Origin: Microdochium bolleyi
Lineage: Eukaryota; Ascomycota; Sordariomycetes; Xylariales; Microdochiaceae
Reading direction: 5' to 3'
Assembly (NCBI GenBank): GCA_001566295.1
Contig: KQ964277.1
Location: 1 to 64,000, forward strand
DNA length: 64,000 bases
The notes beneath the pieces are model-generated. The model saw nothing but the letters and a program-made list of their open reading frames with translations, was not told where the DNA came from and did not search any database. The position numbers and the translations under genes are program-made. Shown here piece by piece: positions 33,972-45,268 of this stretch (position 1 is the first letter of the stretch; the number at the start of each line of letters is the position of its first letter).

Positions 33972-35660
33972 CTAGGCCTTGCTGGCTGTATTCTTCTCCT
34001 CGATCTGCTCGGCCTGGGCCTCGCTCATCGCAGCGGCCTTGGGGGAGATGTCACCGAGGTGCTCGGACGCAATGGCGTCGCCGAACAGCTCCGCAATCTC
34101 CTCGAGAGACTTTCCGGTCTATTGGGGGCAAACGAGTTAGTGATCTTGATTGACTTGCAAGCCAGGGCACACATAGGGGAAAACTTACGGTCTCGGGGAG
34201 CCAGAAGAAGTAGATGACGGCGGCGATGAGGTTGGTCGCGATGAACACGGCGTAGAAGCGCCAGCTGATGCTCTGCAGCGCGATCGGGGTGATCTGGGAC
34301 AGAACAATCGAGACGACGGCCTTGCAGACCATGGCGAAGGCGAGGCCCTTGGAGCGGAGGAAGAAGGGCAGGATCTCGGTGGGCACGACCCAGATCATGG
34401 CGTTGAAGAAGATGGCGAAGCACATCGAGTAGATGAAGATGGCCGCGATGGCGCCACGGGCACCGTCCTGCGAGCCTCCGGCCTGGCCAAAGGTCGCGCT
34501 GAGCGCCATGACGATGGCCAGCATGGTGCAGAGCACGAGCGAGCCGCCCCAGAGCGTCTTGGTGCGGGGCCACTTGTCGGCGACGAAGACGAGGTAGATG
34601 ATCTGGCCGATGATGCCCATCATGCCGTACGCGCCGCTGATGAGCAGGGCCTGGCGACCAGTGAAGCCGACGGTCGCGTAGAAGATGCTCTGGAAGTTCT
34701 GGATCACTCCGGAGCCGCTGAGCTGGCCCATGGCGAGGATGAAAGCCGCCGTGAGCGTGCGGCGGGCGTACTGCCGGTTGAACATGAACTTCAGCGCCGC
34801 GGACCAGCTCATGCTGCCCATCATAGACTGCTCGAGCGCGATCTGCTGGCGGACCTGGACAACCTCCTGCTCCACAAACTCGTCACTGGTGGTGCTGTCG
34901 TGCTTGTCGTGGTGGAGGCGGCGTAGGACGGTCTTGGCTTCGTCGTGACGGCCCTGCATGACGAGCCAGCGCGGCGAGAAGGGGATCCAGAAGATGAGGG
35001 CGGACAGCACGAGAGGCAGCGGTATCTGCATGGCCAAGGGGATGCGCCACTGCGCGTCGCCTGACGCAAAAGCACCAGCGTATCCGATCCAGTTGGCCAC
35101 GCCAAAGCCGACAGCGATCATCATGCCCTGAAGACCAACGAGGAAGCCACGACGGCTCGGGGGCGCTGTCTCGGCGAGGTAGGTCGGTACGACAGGGAGA
35201 AGTTGACCGCAGCCGATGCCGCCGATGGCACGGCCGGCGATCATCATGCCAACGTTGACAGCGGCGCATTGGAGGACGGATCCGATGATGGCTGTGGCGG
35301 GGAGAGGCAGTCAAGTCAGCACTGAACTTCTTGATTGATGACGAGGGGAAGGACAGGAGGGTGTGTTTGGGCGCGGAGATGGAGAGACGACATACTTAGG
35401 ACGCAAGCGATGAGGATCGTGTACTTGCGGCTGTACTTGTCCGCGAGGAACCCGGTCGTCATGCCGCCAACAGCCTGGCCGGCATTGTAGCAAGAAACGA
35501 TGGCACCAGCGTAGACTGCGTTGACGCCGTTGAAGCCATACATCTTCATCCTGAAAGACTCATGGCCGAAGGTGGTGGCGATGATGCCAGAGTCGAGGCC
35601 GAAAATGAAGCCGCCCTGGGCGCTGACGAGTGCGATAGACAGAAGAGCCCAGTTCATCAT
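33972..35660 (-). CDS. MFS sugar transporter (permease 2)
   Basis: Three exons: 35660-35396, 35291-34189 and 34118-33972 with 104 and 70 bp introns; 504 residues and about 12 helices. Sugar-porter signatures: GGFIFGLDSGIIATT in helix 1, ADKYSRKYTIL, the GRAIGGIGCGQLLPVVPTYLAE motif of helix 4, SPRWLVMQGRHDEA, and LPETTGKSLEEIAELFGD. The C-terminal tail is Ala/Glu/Lys-rich and cytoplasmic. It resembles fungal hexose/quinate-type porters and is distinct from permease 1. It shares a 675 bp promoter with the divergent GH78 gene, which suggests that import of a rhamnoside or of rhamnose is coupled to its hydrolysis. Substrate is inferred only. Confidence 0.92.
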
Positions 35661-36335
35661 GATGGGCTATGGGGGAATGGCGAGATTCAGACTGAAAGAG
35701 ATGCCCTGGTTGCTGGGATGCTCATTCGAGGGGGATGTCGTTGATGAGCAGGGGCGATCGCGGCTCTTTATGCTCGAACGCGTAGGAGATCTGTGAGGCG
35801 ACGTGGTCGGGCCAGGTTCGGTGCCACAGCAGGATCCGAAATGCGGGGACCACGAAGCAGAAGCTGAAGACCGGGACACGGAGGCTCGCTAGAAGACTGG
35901 GGACCCCGTGGAGTGGCTTCTCGTTCCTGGGGAAGGCCGGGTCGCCAGCAAATGAAAAGCCGAAAATATTGATGGAGGCGGTCGTCGATGGCTCGGCAGG
36001 AGAAGGAGAAGAGAAGGCGAGGTGGACCAACGGGGTGTGCGTGCTGTGGAAGTAAGGGGGTGGGTATGGGAAAAGCCCGTCTGAAGGGGCTCAGCACTGG
36101 GGCTCACCACAGTGTGAAGCCATTGCGAGTCAGTCTCCATTTCCCCAATGCTCGGAAGCGACTCAACCATCATCACGAACGGTGTTCTCCGCTTCGGGAT
36201 GCACAGGCGTCCCTCGGCACGAACTACTCCGACATTCTCTCAGGCTCTCTTCTCTCCCACCAAGCGTCGACTGTTACATCACGCTCTACACCAAATCTCT
36301 TTGCTGCACAATCGAATCGGCAGCCTCCGCGGGCC
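35661..36335. promoter_or_regulatory. Divergent promoter of permease 2 and rhamnosidase 2
   Basis: The 675 bp between the two ATGs contain no CGG-N5-CCG, unlike the other divergent promoters of the cluster. An everted CCG-AAATG-CGG lies at 35836-35846, and two CGG-N6-CCG occur at 36180-36191 and 36318-36329. The open frame running into the rhamnosidase from upstream reads as basic low-complexity sequence and is taken as non-coding leader. Confidence 0.45.
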
Positions 36336-39122
36336 ATGGCGTCTCCCACTGTCACCCAGCCGGTCTTCGAGCACCACCACAGCGGTCTCTCTGTCAACAC
36401 ATCACGTCCGCGGATCTCGTGGGCTTTCCAGGCTGATGAGAACACGACACCTGACTGGCGCCAGACAGCCTACGAAGTCGAAATTACGTTTCATCCGACA
36501 TCACACGATCCTCTCGTCTTCAACGTTACAAGTGATCGATCCGTGCTTGTTCCATGGCCTGCCAGACCGCTGCAGCCGAGGGAAGCCGCGAATGTTCGCG
36601 TCCGAGTTGCCGGTGGTCCCTCTCGGACACCAAGCAGTGACGATGCTCAATACTCTGGTTGGTCGTCACCTGCCACGGTCGAGGCTGCACTGCTCGATCC
36701 GTCCGAGTTTCAGGCGCAATTCATCACCGCTGCTCAGCAGCCCACCCCGCAAGGGCCCCTTCGACCACTGCGCTTCCGGAAAGAGTTCAACCTGCCAGTG
36801 GGCTACACGGGAGAGACCTGTCGCAGCCGGCTATACATCACAGCCCTCGGTCTCTACGAGGTCTACATCAATGGGCAGCGGGTCGGAGACGAGTACATGG
36901 CACCCGGGTGGACGAGCTACAAGCATCGCCTGCCATACCAGGTCCACGATGTGGCGGTACTTCTGAACAAGACTGGCCCGAACATGCTCGCCATCGAGGC
37001 AGCTGAGGGCTGGTATGCAGGCCGGCTGGGCTTCAATGGTGGCAAGAGGTTCCGGTGGGGAGACAAGATCGGCGTGGCCGCACAACTCGAGGTCACCCAT
37101 CCGACTTCATCACAAAGATGGACCCTGAGTACAGACGAAACGTGGAGGTGCGGACTTAGTCCTGTTCAGACGAGCGAAATCTACGACGGCGAGGTCTACG
37201 ATGCGAGGGAAGAAGATGAGAGCTGGAACAAGGTGACCGAGCAGGACAGTGCTCAAGTGCCACTGGATGGCCCAGTTGTTGCGTTGCCTCGTCCGAAGGC
37301 CACCCTGTTCTCACCCGACATGGCCCCTGTACGGGCGACAGAGGTGAAGCCGTGTGTAAGCGTCTTCCAGAGCAAAAGCGGCAAAACCATCCTCGACTTC
37401 GGCCAGAACCTGGTGGGCGTGGTCCGCATCAAGTCCTTCACACCGGCTGACGGAGCGCAAGTCGAGCTGCGGCACGCTGAGGTCATGGAGCATGGCGAGT
37501 TGGGGACCCGTCCGCTCAAGCTGGCCAAGGCGCGATGTCTCGTCACCGGGTCGGGAAAGACCATCGACTCGTGGCGGGCCCGATTCACATTCTTCGGCTT
37601 CCGGTACGTCCAAGTGGAGGGCTGGCCCTCAGGGACACCATCAGCCGACGACTTCGAGGCACTCGTGCTGCACACCGACATGAAGCGCCGGGGGTTTTTC
37701 GAATGCTCCAATCAGAGCGTCAACCAGCTCCATCAGAATGTTGTCTGGTCGATGCGCGGCAATTTCCTGTCCATCCCTACGGACTGTCCCCAGCGCGATG
37801 AACGGCTAGGCTGGACGGGGGACGCGCAGGTCTTCGCCCCCACGTCCGCCTTCCTGTACGACACAATGGGTATATTGGGCAGCTGGCTCGAGGACCTGGC
37901 TGCCGAGCAACTCGCTGACGGGCAGAAGGGCATCCCACCGATCACCGTCCCCTTCGCGCTGGGCGACAACTTCCCCAACATGCCCCAGGCAATCTGGGCC
38001 GACGTAGCGGTGCTCATGCCGGATGATCTGCATCGAGCCAGCGGCGACGAGGCCATCCTCGAGCGGCAGTTCCGTAGCATGCAGACGTGGATCGAGCAGG
38101 GCGTCGACAGAGGGGCGAATGGACTCTGGAACCCGGACTCGTGGCAGTTTGCCGACTGGCTCGACCCGAATGCACCTCCTGAGGACCCAGCGAACGGCAG
38201 AACAGACCCTCTTCTTGTATGCAACGCCTATCTGGTGCACACTACAAGGGTGTTCTCCCAGATTTGCCGGAGACTGGGCAAGATGGAGCTGGCCGACAAG
38301 CACAAGGACGGCGCGGACCGCCTCCTCGGGCATTTCCAGCGCCACTACATGACAGCGGACGGCCATCTCATGTCGTCAACGCAGACGGCCATTGCCCTGT
38401 GCATCACCTTTGACCTATACCCCCCTGCCAAGTCCAACCGAACAACAGCCAGCTCCGCGCTCGAGCGCCTCGTCCGGACCGCCAACTACCACATCTCGAC
38501 TGGCTTCGCCGGCACGCCCGTCATAACAAAGGCTCTCACAGCCGCCGGCAAGCCGCAGCTTGCGTACCGCATGCTGCTCAAGAAGGACTGTCCGAGCTGG
38601 CTGTACCCGGTGACCATGGGCGCAACGACGATATGGGAGCGTTGGAACAGCATGATGCCCGACGGCACCATCAATCCGGGCCACATGACGAGCTTCAACC
38701 ATTACGCGCTCGGCGCGGTGGCGGACTGGCTGCACGCGACTGTTGGCGGCATCAGTCCTGCCGCACCCGGCTGGCGCACAATTCGTGTGCGGCCGGTGCC
38801 GGGAGGAAACATTACGAGCACCAACGTGCGCTTCAATGGGCCTTATGGCCTTGTTGCATGCGAGTGGCAACTGAAAAATGAAACGGACTTCTCAATGAAG
38901 CTCACGGTCCCGCCGAATTGCACCGCAGAGGTCACGCTGCCATGTGACTTCCGCGCCTCCTTCTTGAATGGTGTTGAAGATGGTGATGGCGAAGCAGAGA
39001 AGACGACCATTGTAGGATCTGGATTTCACACTTTCAAGTGCGAATTTGTAGCTGGAGAGTGGCCGCCTAAACGCTTCGGGCCGCCTTTCCTGCCACATCC
39101 GCCTATTGATGTCGCGGAATGA
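36336..39122 (+). CDS. GH78 alpha-L-rhamnosidase 2
   Basis: Single-exon gene of 928 residues from ATG 36336, chosen because family similarity starts there (MASPTVTQPVFEHHHSGLSVNTSRPRISW is the usual N-terminal beta domain). Further parts: the carbohydrate-binding beta-sandwich with LYITALGLYEVYINGQRVGDEYMAPGWT, a second sandwich (TILDFGQNLVGVVRI), then the (alpha/alpha)6 barrel with SIPTDCPQRDERLGWTGDAQVF, whose Asp483/Asp488/Glu489 cluster is the GH78 acid motif, NPDSWQFADWLDP, and the late GATTIWERWNSMMPDG with the expected catalytic-base Glu. The C-terminal beta domain ends near 928. No signal peptide. This is the common bacterial/fungal GH78 architecture, different from rhamnosidase 1. 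Together they may handle different rhamnosyl linkages. Confidence 0.94.
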   Translation: MASPTVTQPVFEHHHSGLSVNTSRPRISWAFQADENTTPDWRQTAYEVEITFHPTSHDPLVFNVTSDRSVLVPWPARPLQPREAANVRVRVAGGPSRTPSSDDAQYSGWSSPATVEAALLDPSEFQAQFITAAQQPTPQGPLRPLRFRKEFNLPVGYTGETCRSRLYITALGLYEVYINGQRVGDEYMAPGWTSYKHRLPYQVHDVAVLLNKTGPNMLAIEAAEGWYAGRLGFNGGKRFRWGDKIGVAAQLEVTHPTSSQRWTLSTDETWRCGLSPVQTSEIYDGEVYDAREEDESWNKVTEQDSAQVPLDGPVVALPRPKATLFSPDMAPVRATEVKPCVSVFQSKSGKTILDFGQNLVGVVRIKSFTPADGAQVELRHAEVMEHGELGTRPLKLAKARCLVTGSGKTIDSWRARFTFFGFRYVQVEGWPSGTPSADDFEALVLHTDMKRRGFFECSNQSVNQLHQNVVWSMRGNFLSIPTDCPQRDERLGWTGDAQVFAPTSAFLYDTMGILGSWLEDLAAEQLADGQKGIPPITVPFALGDNFPNMPQAIWADVAVLMPDDLHRASGDEAILERQFRSMQTWIEQGVDRGANGLWNPDSWQFADWLDPNAPPEDPANGRTDPLLVCNAYLVHTTRVFSQICRRLGKMELADKHKDGADRLLGHFQRHYMTADGHLMSSTQTAIALCITFDLYPPAKSNRTTASSALERLVRTANYHISTGFAGTPVITKALTAAGKPQLAYRMLLKKDCPSWLYPVTMGATTIWERWNSMMPDGTINPGHMTSFNHYALGAVADWLHATVGGISPAAPGWRTIRVRPVPGGNITSTNVRFNGPYGLVACEWQLKNETDFSMKLTVPPNCTAEVTLPCDFRASFLNGVEDGDGEAEKTTIVGSGFHTFKCEFVAGEWPPKRFGPPFLPHPPIDVAE

Positions 39123-40213
39123 GCCACAGGGGCTGGCCAGTCGCACGAGTGGCAGAAGCTGATCCGAGATGTAGCAGCAAGCTAGACAGAGAAGGGCACA
39201 TCGACCACATCGACCACATCGAGCATCAACCTGGCGGCAGAGACACAAAGGCCATCGTGGTAAGTAGTCATGTACGTTCTATGAATAGACAGTGATTTAT
39301 CTCTGGTGACAAAGATATTGTTTATACTTCTCGAACTGACGCCCGCTCAGCTGTCATGCTTGTAGACTGTGTTCTCCAAGCACCGTTCCTCCGGGGACAT
39401 GAGTAGTAGATAGTTGTGTGCTATGCTTACCTCGAACAGCATCCATTGCTAAATTCCCAAGTGCTAGGGATGGCTCAATAGGCCGACCCTCATCAGCAGT
39501 CATGTTGGAGAACAGAGCCTATCAACCTGGACGTTTGGATTCACAGGCGGAGAGCTCGTCTCCGTGGATGACAATCAATTGACCACCAGACGCAAGGCTC
39601 TTGGAGAAACCAAGTTGATGCCAATGGAAGTGACTAAATTTTCTGCTGCACAAGACCGCAATGCCAAGCCATGCTACGTCATAGCACCTGGTGGGGATGT
39701 TTATCCCATTTTCTACCCGCAAGCCGCGAATACAGTTGACTTACGCCCGTGCAAAGTCCGGTGACAAAATCATAACACTGCAGCTGGAGGGTGCTGGGTT
39801 CAAATCCTGAGGCGAGTTCGCCAACGTTTGAGGTGAACCCGTCATTGTTGCTTGTGGCCGCAATCCGCCCAGTGCCGAAGAATTGCCGGAGTTGGAGTCG
39901 AGCTCAGGCGGTTAAGTGTTGAGCCGACTGGAGCAACGCAGCCAAGCCTCATCCGACTGGCCCATGGCTCGCTAAGGGACGGGGAAGTCGGGCTTGTCAT
40001 TCATACCAAACGTTAAGTCCTAAGTCCGCGTCAACGTCCTCTAAAACCGCCACAATGATGAGCTTGCAACAGGCGAGGAAAGTCGCGTCGTTGATTATAT
40101 AGGGTGTCCTTGGAAGCATAGCCTGGACACCCTTTTCCTTCAGAGCATCTCACCCTTCACAGCATCAACCACCAATTATCTTGACCGTTCCACATCGCCC
40201 GAAGCCAGAAGAC
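39123..40213. other. Intergenic region between rhamnosidase 2 and aldo-keto reductase
   Basis: No coding frame with family resemblance. A tRNA T-loop-like GGTTCAAATCC at 39799-39809 has no foldable cloverleaf around it. The last 150 bp hold the promoter of the reductase. No CGG-N5-CCG site noticed. Confidence 0.5.
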
Positions 40214-41518
40214 ATGATCGGCACGCTCCCCTTCGCAGACACCGCAGTCGCATCTCCCGGGTTCGGGGCCATGGGCTTGAGCTTCGGCCTTGGGAGCAAC
40301 CTGTCTCTCGAGGAGGCTGAGCCTGTCCTGCTCAAAGCAATTGAGCTTGGCTGCACTTTCTGGGACACCGCCGTACGTCCTCACTACCCCTAGGCCGGGA
40401 GATCCATGCTAACATGTTTGAGCAAGGTCGTCTATCAAGCCGGTGTTAACGAGAAGCTTCTCGGAGACTTTATAAGAAAGCACAATGTTCGCGACAAGGT
40501 GTTCAGTGAGTTATGAAGCCCCTCATTGCAATGATCCAACGACTGTGCTAATGCGGATCTACAACAATAGTCGCCTCAAAATGTGGTATCGCCGCTTTTG
40601 GAGATGGCTCCGTGACCAACTCAGCTTCACATATCAAGGAGTACATTGAGGGGACGATTGACCGGCTTGGATTTGCGCCCGACCTGTACTACCTGCATCG
40701 CATTGACCCCGGTGAGTCCATTCCACCTGCATTCTGACTGCCCAGCCTGCGTTCCGGCCCATTGGTACACGGTGCTCTGATACTAACTGCCAAATAGATA
40801 CTCCGCTGGAAGAGTCGATTGCGGCTTTGAACGAGATCCGGCAACAGGGAAAGACGCGCTACATCGGCTTATCCGAGTGCTCAGCAAGTACATTGCGCCG
40901 GGCCAACTCCAGTATGTCATGTCTTGAAGGCTATGCACCAGCACAAACTGCTCACAAGATACACAGTCGCCCGAATCGATGCCGTGCAGGCCGAGTACTC
41001 CGCGTTCGAGACGTTGCACGAAACCGATGGACTCATCGAAACCGCCAAGGAACTCGGTATCGCATACGTCGCCTACAGTCCGCTCGGCCATGGGTGGCTC
41101 GTGGACGACTTCCCGTACAAGAGTCCCGACGACTTTGCGGCTGACGACTTTCGCCGCACAGGTATGTGGCATTTGAATGCATCTTTCTCCCTACAAGCGC
41201 TGACGGACGTCCTCGAACCCAGTGCCCAAGTTTCAGGGAGACAACTTCTACAAAAACAAGGCTATCGTCGAGGAGATCAAGAAACTAGCAGTCCGAAAAG
41301 GCTGCACTTTGACCCAGATTGCGCTGGCATGGGTTGCGGCGCAGGGAATGATTGCAATTCCAGGCACGACTAAGGCGAGACGTCTGGAGGAGAACTGGAA
41401 GTCACGGACGATCGAGCTGACCGATCAAGAAAAGACGGAGATGAGGAAGATCATCGACTCGGCCAAGCCCGAGGGAAACAGATATGGCCCAGAGCAACAG
41501 GCGAGGGTTGGCCACTAG
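40214..41518 (+). CDS. Aldo-keto reductase
   Basis: Six exons: 40214-40372, 40427-40505, 40571-40711, 40798-40911, 40967-41161 and 41223-41518; introns of 54-86 bp; 327 residues, the normal length. The catalytic tetrad is complete: Asp51 (FWDTA), Tyr56 (VVYQAGVNEKLLGDF), Lys83 (ASKCG) and His122 (YYLHRIDP). Later marks are the EYSAFE strand, AYSPLGHGWLVDDF and the NADPH-binding IPGTTKARRLEENW. It resembles the fungal pyridoxal-reductase/AKR8-like group that reduces aldehydes with NADPH. It flanks the flavonoid cluster on the same strand as rhamnosidase 2; it could reduce L-lactaldehyde from rhamnose breakdown or an aromatic aldehyde, but it may equally be an unrelated neighbour. Confidence 0.9.
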
Positions 41519-42336
41519 TCAGCTTGTGAGCCTTATGCCCCTCCTTATCCAGTCGTGTCGTGGTACGAGACTGTTGTACTTGCGAATATGGAGGAAAAGA
41601 GAACCTCGGGAATGAGACTCACAATCCACTATTTAGTGACTCATCGCCCTGTGGTATCGTGTCAACGTGTCATTCTTGATATGAGTCACAGCAGCTTCCA
41701 GTGCCACTCCATCACGCGTGCCTGTGTGCACCAACCGTCTCCGGCACGGCAAAACTAGTCTTTATAGAATACCGTCGCTTCTTACATGCCGAGCAGGGTT
41801 CGGTCGTGGCGGGGCAATCATCGATGAGCCTGGCCACGGCCCTGACGTGAGGGTTTCGCGTCGTGGCTCCTGTCCATAGAGCCGAAGCGTGGTCTTCCCG
41901 GACCTTCACAAAATGGTTCCCACGTACAGATTAGCACGCTGTGCCATGAGTGTCGAGTATCCTCAATGTTTCAATGTTGGGCTCAGGCCGCTCAAACATA
42001 TTTATATTCTATGACGGGTTTTTCCCTCTGATATAACGCGAGATATACATTATGGACTAGCCCACCATGACAGTAACGCAAAGTTAGACGCCGCCTTTGG
42101 GGTAATTGCGGCCCTCTGTCGCTGTTTGATTTATATTCAAAACTTCTGCATAACAACAACAAGATAATGCGCTATGCTACTGTCAAACGAGAAATCTCAA
42201 TTTTCCTAATAGGGTGCCAAGATCTTGACCCAAATTGGTCGCCAGTTGTTCTTAGATCTACTGTGCTTCTAGTGACGATGGGAAGCCATGATTCTTCGAG
42301 CTTCTATTGGAGTCTTCGAAAGGTCACCCGTGGCCT
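41519..42336. other. Convergent intergenic region
   Basis: Between the 3' ends of the aldo-keto reductase and the CFEM gene. AT-rich from about 41.95 to 42.25 kb. No gene or repeat seen. Confidence 0.5.
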
Positions 42337-42702
42337 TCAACCGCGGCAGACAACAGACGAGGGCACGGCCACGCCATTCTTGACGCAGAGGTTGTTTGCG
42401 TAGCTGACGGATGCGTCCTGGTCGGCCTTGCTGCAGGTGCGGGAGAGGCAGCACGCGAACTGGGAGTTGTTTCTGCAGATGCAAGCGGCATCAGCCTGTG
42501 CGCAGCCGGCGATTTGGTTGTTCTGGGTCAGTTGGTTGACGCAGGTTTGCTAGATGTGGTAATGGAGTGTTAGTACAGCAGAACCCAGCAAGATAGAGAC
42601 TGGGTATTGGTGAGCACATTGATGAAGACGTACAGCGCAGCTAGGCAGGTTCTGGGCAAGGACAGCCGCGAAGAGAGCTGAGATGACGAGGACGGCCTTC
42701 AT
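42337..42702 (-). CDS. CFEM-domain small secreted protein
   Basis: Two exons (42702-42634 and 42549-42337, 84 bp intron) give 93 residues. The start MKAVLVISALFAAVLAQ is a clean signal peptide with a cleavage site after Ala16. The mature protein of about 77 residues has ten cysteines in the CFEM order: PSCAQTC, a single Cys, ACIC, ACC, TC and LC, plus one near the end (SVVC). CFEM domains are fungal extracellular modules; known members bind haem or act at the plant surface. The Asp expected near the third and fourth cysteines is present (AQADAACIC). There is no GPI signal, so it is probably released. Small size and high Cys content make it an effector candidate, though housekeeping cell-surface roles are also known. 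Confidence 0.88.
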
Positions 42703-45268
42703 GTTGGGTGGTTTGATTGATAGAGGAAGAGCTTGATGGGTTGGTAGTCGGTAACAAGATGGCGTTGTGCTGGCAGACTACAGACTCGACTCAGAGAACC
42801 CGCGACTTTATAGACAGAGGAGAGAGTCCTTTAGGGGCCACAAAGTCCACACTTCGGCTCCGAGCTTGACCTACGGCACCAACCCTGGAGACACACACGC
42901 ATCTCTTGACACGAGTCATGCTGACTGATTGTTGCTGCAAGTTGGATGTTCATGACGTCCGTGCCGCGGAAATAGAGACAGCTCTATGGCCTCGCGGCAG
43001 GGATGCTCAGAGAAGAACTTATTAATCTCACGAACGCCTCAAAGTTTCTTTGCACTCTAAGACTATTCCGTACAGGTGAGCTACCAGTTTGTTCGCCGAC
43101 CAGGGTATACAGGAACCCGTCACGGCGTTAGAGTTTGCGGCAAGGCCCGCCCTGTCAACGAAGCGACAGGGAGCGTGGGGAGTGAACGGGAAACCAGGTA
43201 CCTGGATACCCCAGACAAACTTGCTGTGCACGGGTTACGAGCGTATCTAGAGTCTAGACCTTTGATGCAACCCAGGATCCAAACTCAGCATGGATTTGAA
43301 CACGAATTCCTCCCCAACCCGCCTACATTAAAGTTTGGATCTCGGCCACTTGTCACCTGTCAAGGGAATAAATGAACTTCTCACTGCGCCGCAATAGCTC
43401 ACCGCCACTTGAGGTATGAGTTTTATGGGCAAAGAGTTATAATCGTCGGCTTTGACTTGCTCTATCCAACTACAGAACTGTTGAAGCATTCCGACATTTG
43501 CTCTGGTCCTTGCGCCCAGGAGCGCACCCTGTTGAGATGAGTGGAGTCAGCTTCGCCGCCTTTCATTTCCACAACGCTACCAATCCCTGAATATCTGTGC
43601 CCAACAGAGTTTAACGAGAGTTTTTCGTACTGCAAGGAATGACTTCCCCTCTAGGGTGCAACGGAGTACTATTGATAATGCGCAGTCCCTGCACGCATTC
43701 TGTCGCTGACCCGAAGAGGAAAACCAATCGCTACGGACTGGCTTGATGCAGCTGATTGCCGAGACTCGACAGGTGGTCCGTTTGTTAACTCGGTGATGCC
43801 GGTCTTCAGGCTGGCAAGGCCTTTTTTTTTTTATGGCGGTAAACGCACTCAAGAGGCACTTTCTCGTGGCCACGGCGCCACATCCTCGCCCTGGCATTGA
43901 CTCCGAATTACTGATTCTCAGCTTCGATCTTCGGGTGGTTTATTTGTCACACCCATCGGGCATCAAAATTCCTTGGTCGAACGCGCCAGCTTGTCCACCC
44001 CATTATGTCAACCTCAGCGCAGAATTATTAGGTGCATGGTCTTCGTGTTGTAGATCGATCAGCCACCCAACCCGATCGAGGCAGACTGCAAGATACTGTG
44101 TACTACTCTAGGGGAAGTCCGGTTCATGGATACGAGCAGGGCGGTGTTGCGCGGGATTCTGCGGGCGGGATAATGATTCGGAGGGATTAAAATCCGGCTA
44201 GTACGGCATACTTTGAGCTGGGACAGGAACGAACGGCAAGGAGCCTGTTACCGCCTGTGTTTTGTTTCATGCTTGGGTGGTGGATTAAACCAGCGTCGGC
44301 CGCCTCCGTCTGTTCCTGGCCTTCACCTTGAAACCAGCTATATCAGGCCACAAGCCCTCTGGTCATCTTGGCAAGGCCAGAGAAACCTTGCGGCTCAGGC
44401 TGCCGCCAGTGCATGCGTTATTGTTTTGGTCTTGTGGTGCTGTGTACTAACGTGTCCGAGGTCAAGGCCACTGATAAGCAATGCAATTTGCGAAAATGAC
44501 TCGAACGAGCTCACGGTCACGTGCTATATCCGCAAGAAACGCTCTCGATGGAACTTAAAATGGCCCAGCCCTGTTCGGGCAACAGAGGATTTATGACTGT
44601 CTGGGTGCGATGGTAAGCTCAAAACCCTTGCACTTTGCCCACGAGTGAGGACGCTGTCGAATATCAATCCAGTAGGTTAGGTAATCCGTCTGAGAGATGT
44701 AAAACCTAAAAATATTACGATGGGGTAAGGCATCATAAAGTCTGACATGTGGGCCTACACCAGTGAATGTAGCGTCTGTAATTGGTTGGAGTAACCATGG
44801 CAGGGGCTTGATATTGGAAGATGAGGCCCAAAACGTTGCAGAACTAACCAGGGGACGGCCTGTGCCGACCCCAGCGACAACACGCTCGAATTAGCCACCA
44901 CGCAGTGTGAAAGGTCGATCTTGAAACATCACGTGAGCTTGGTCAGCTCATGTCCTCGAACTTTCGGCCGTTTCAGGCCGATATTGGGTCTCGAACTAGA
45001 AGGCGAACTGTCTTTGATAGGATGAATGCTTGGCGGACACTTGTTTCAACGCTGCCGAGTTCCGCCGCTTGGTTGCTAAAGGACCAATTTAGACGAGGCG
45101 ACAAGGGCGTGATACAGACATGTTGTGATCTCAAGTTGCCTACGGGTATGTTGTATATAATCTCGAGTTCGTCTTCACCTTTTAGCACAAGGGTCGAGAA
45201 GATAAGCCACATGGTTAATCGCCTCTCAACATCTCCATGCCATCTGCATCATTGCTACATCCCAAACT
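42703..45268. other. 2.6 kb gene-free stretch
   Basis: Starts with the CFEM promoter. Several short frames without resemblance to any family. A run of T (43827-43836) and AT-rich patches near 44.7 kb are the only compositional features. No transposon ends or tRNA recognised. Confidence 0.5.

Noticed and set aside
35988..36335. N-terminal extension of rhamnosidase 2 by 116 residues
   Set aside because: Sequence is basic low complexity, family similarity begins at ATG 36336, and this DNA is needed as promoter.
39760..39840. tRNA-like T-loop GGTTCAAATCC
   Set aside because: No matching acceptor stem, D-arm or anticodon arm can be folded around it.
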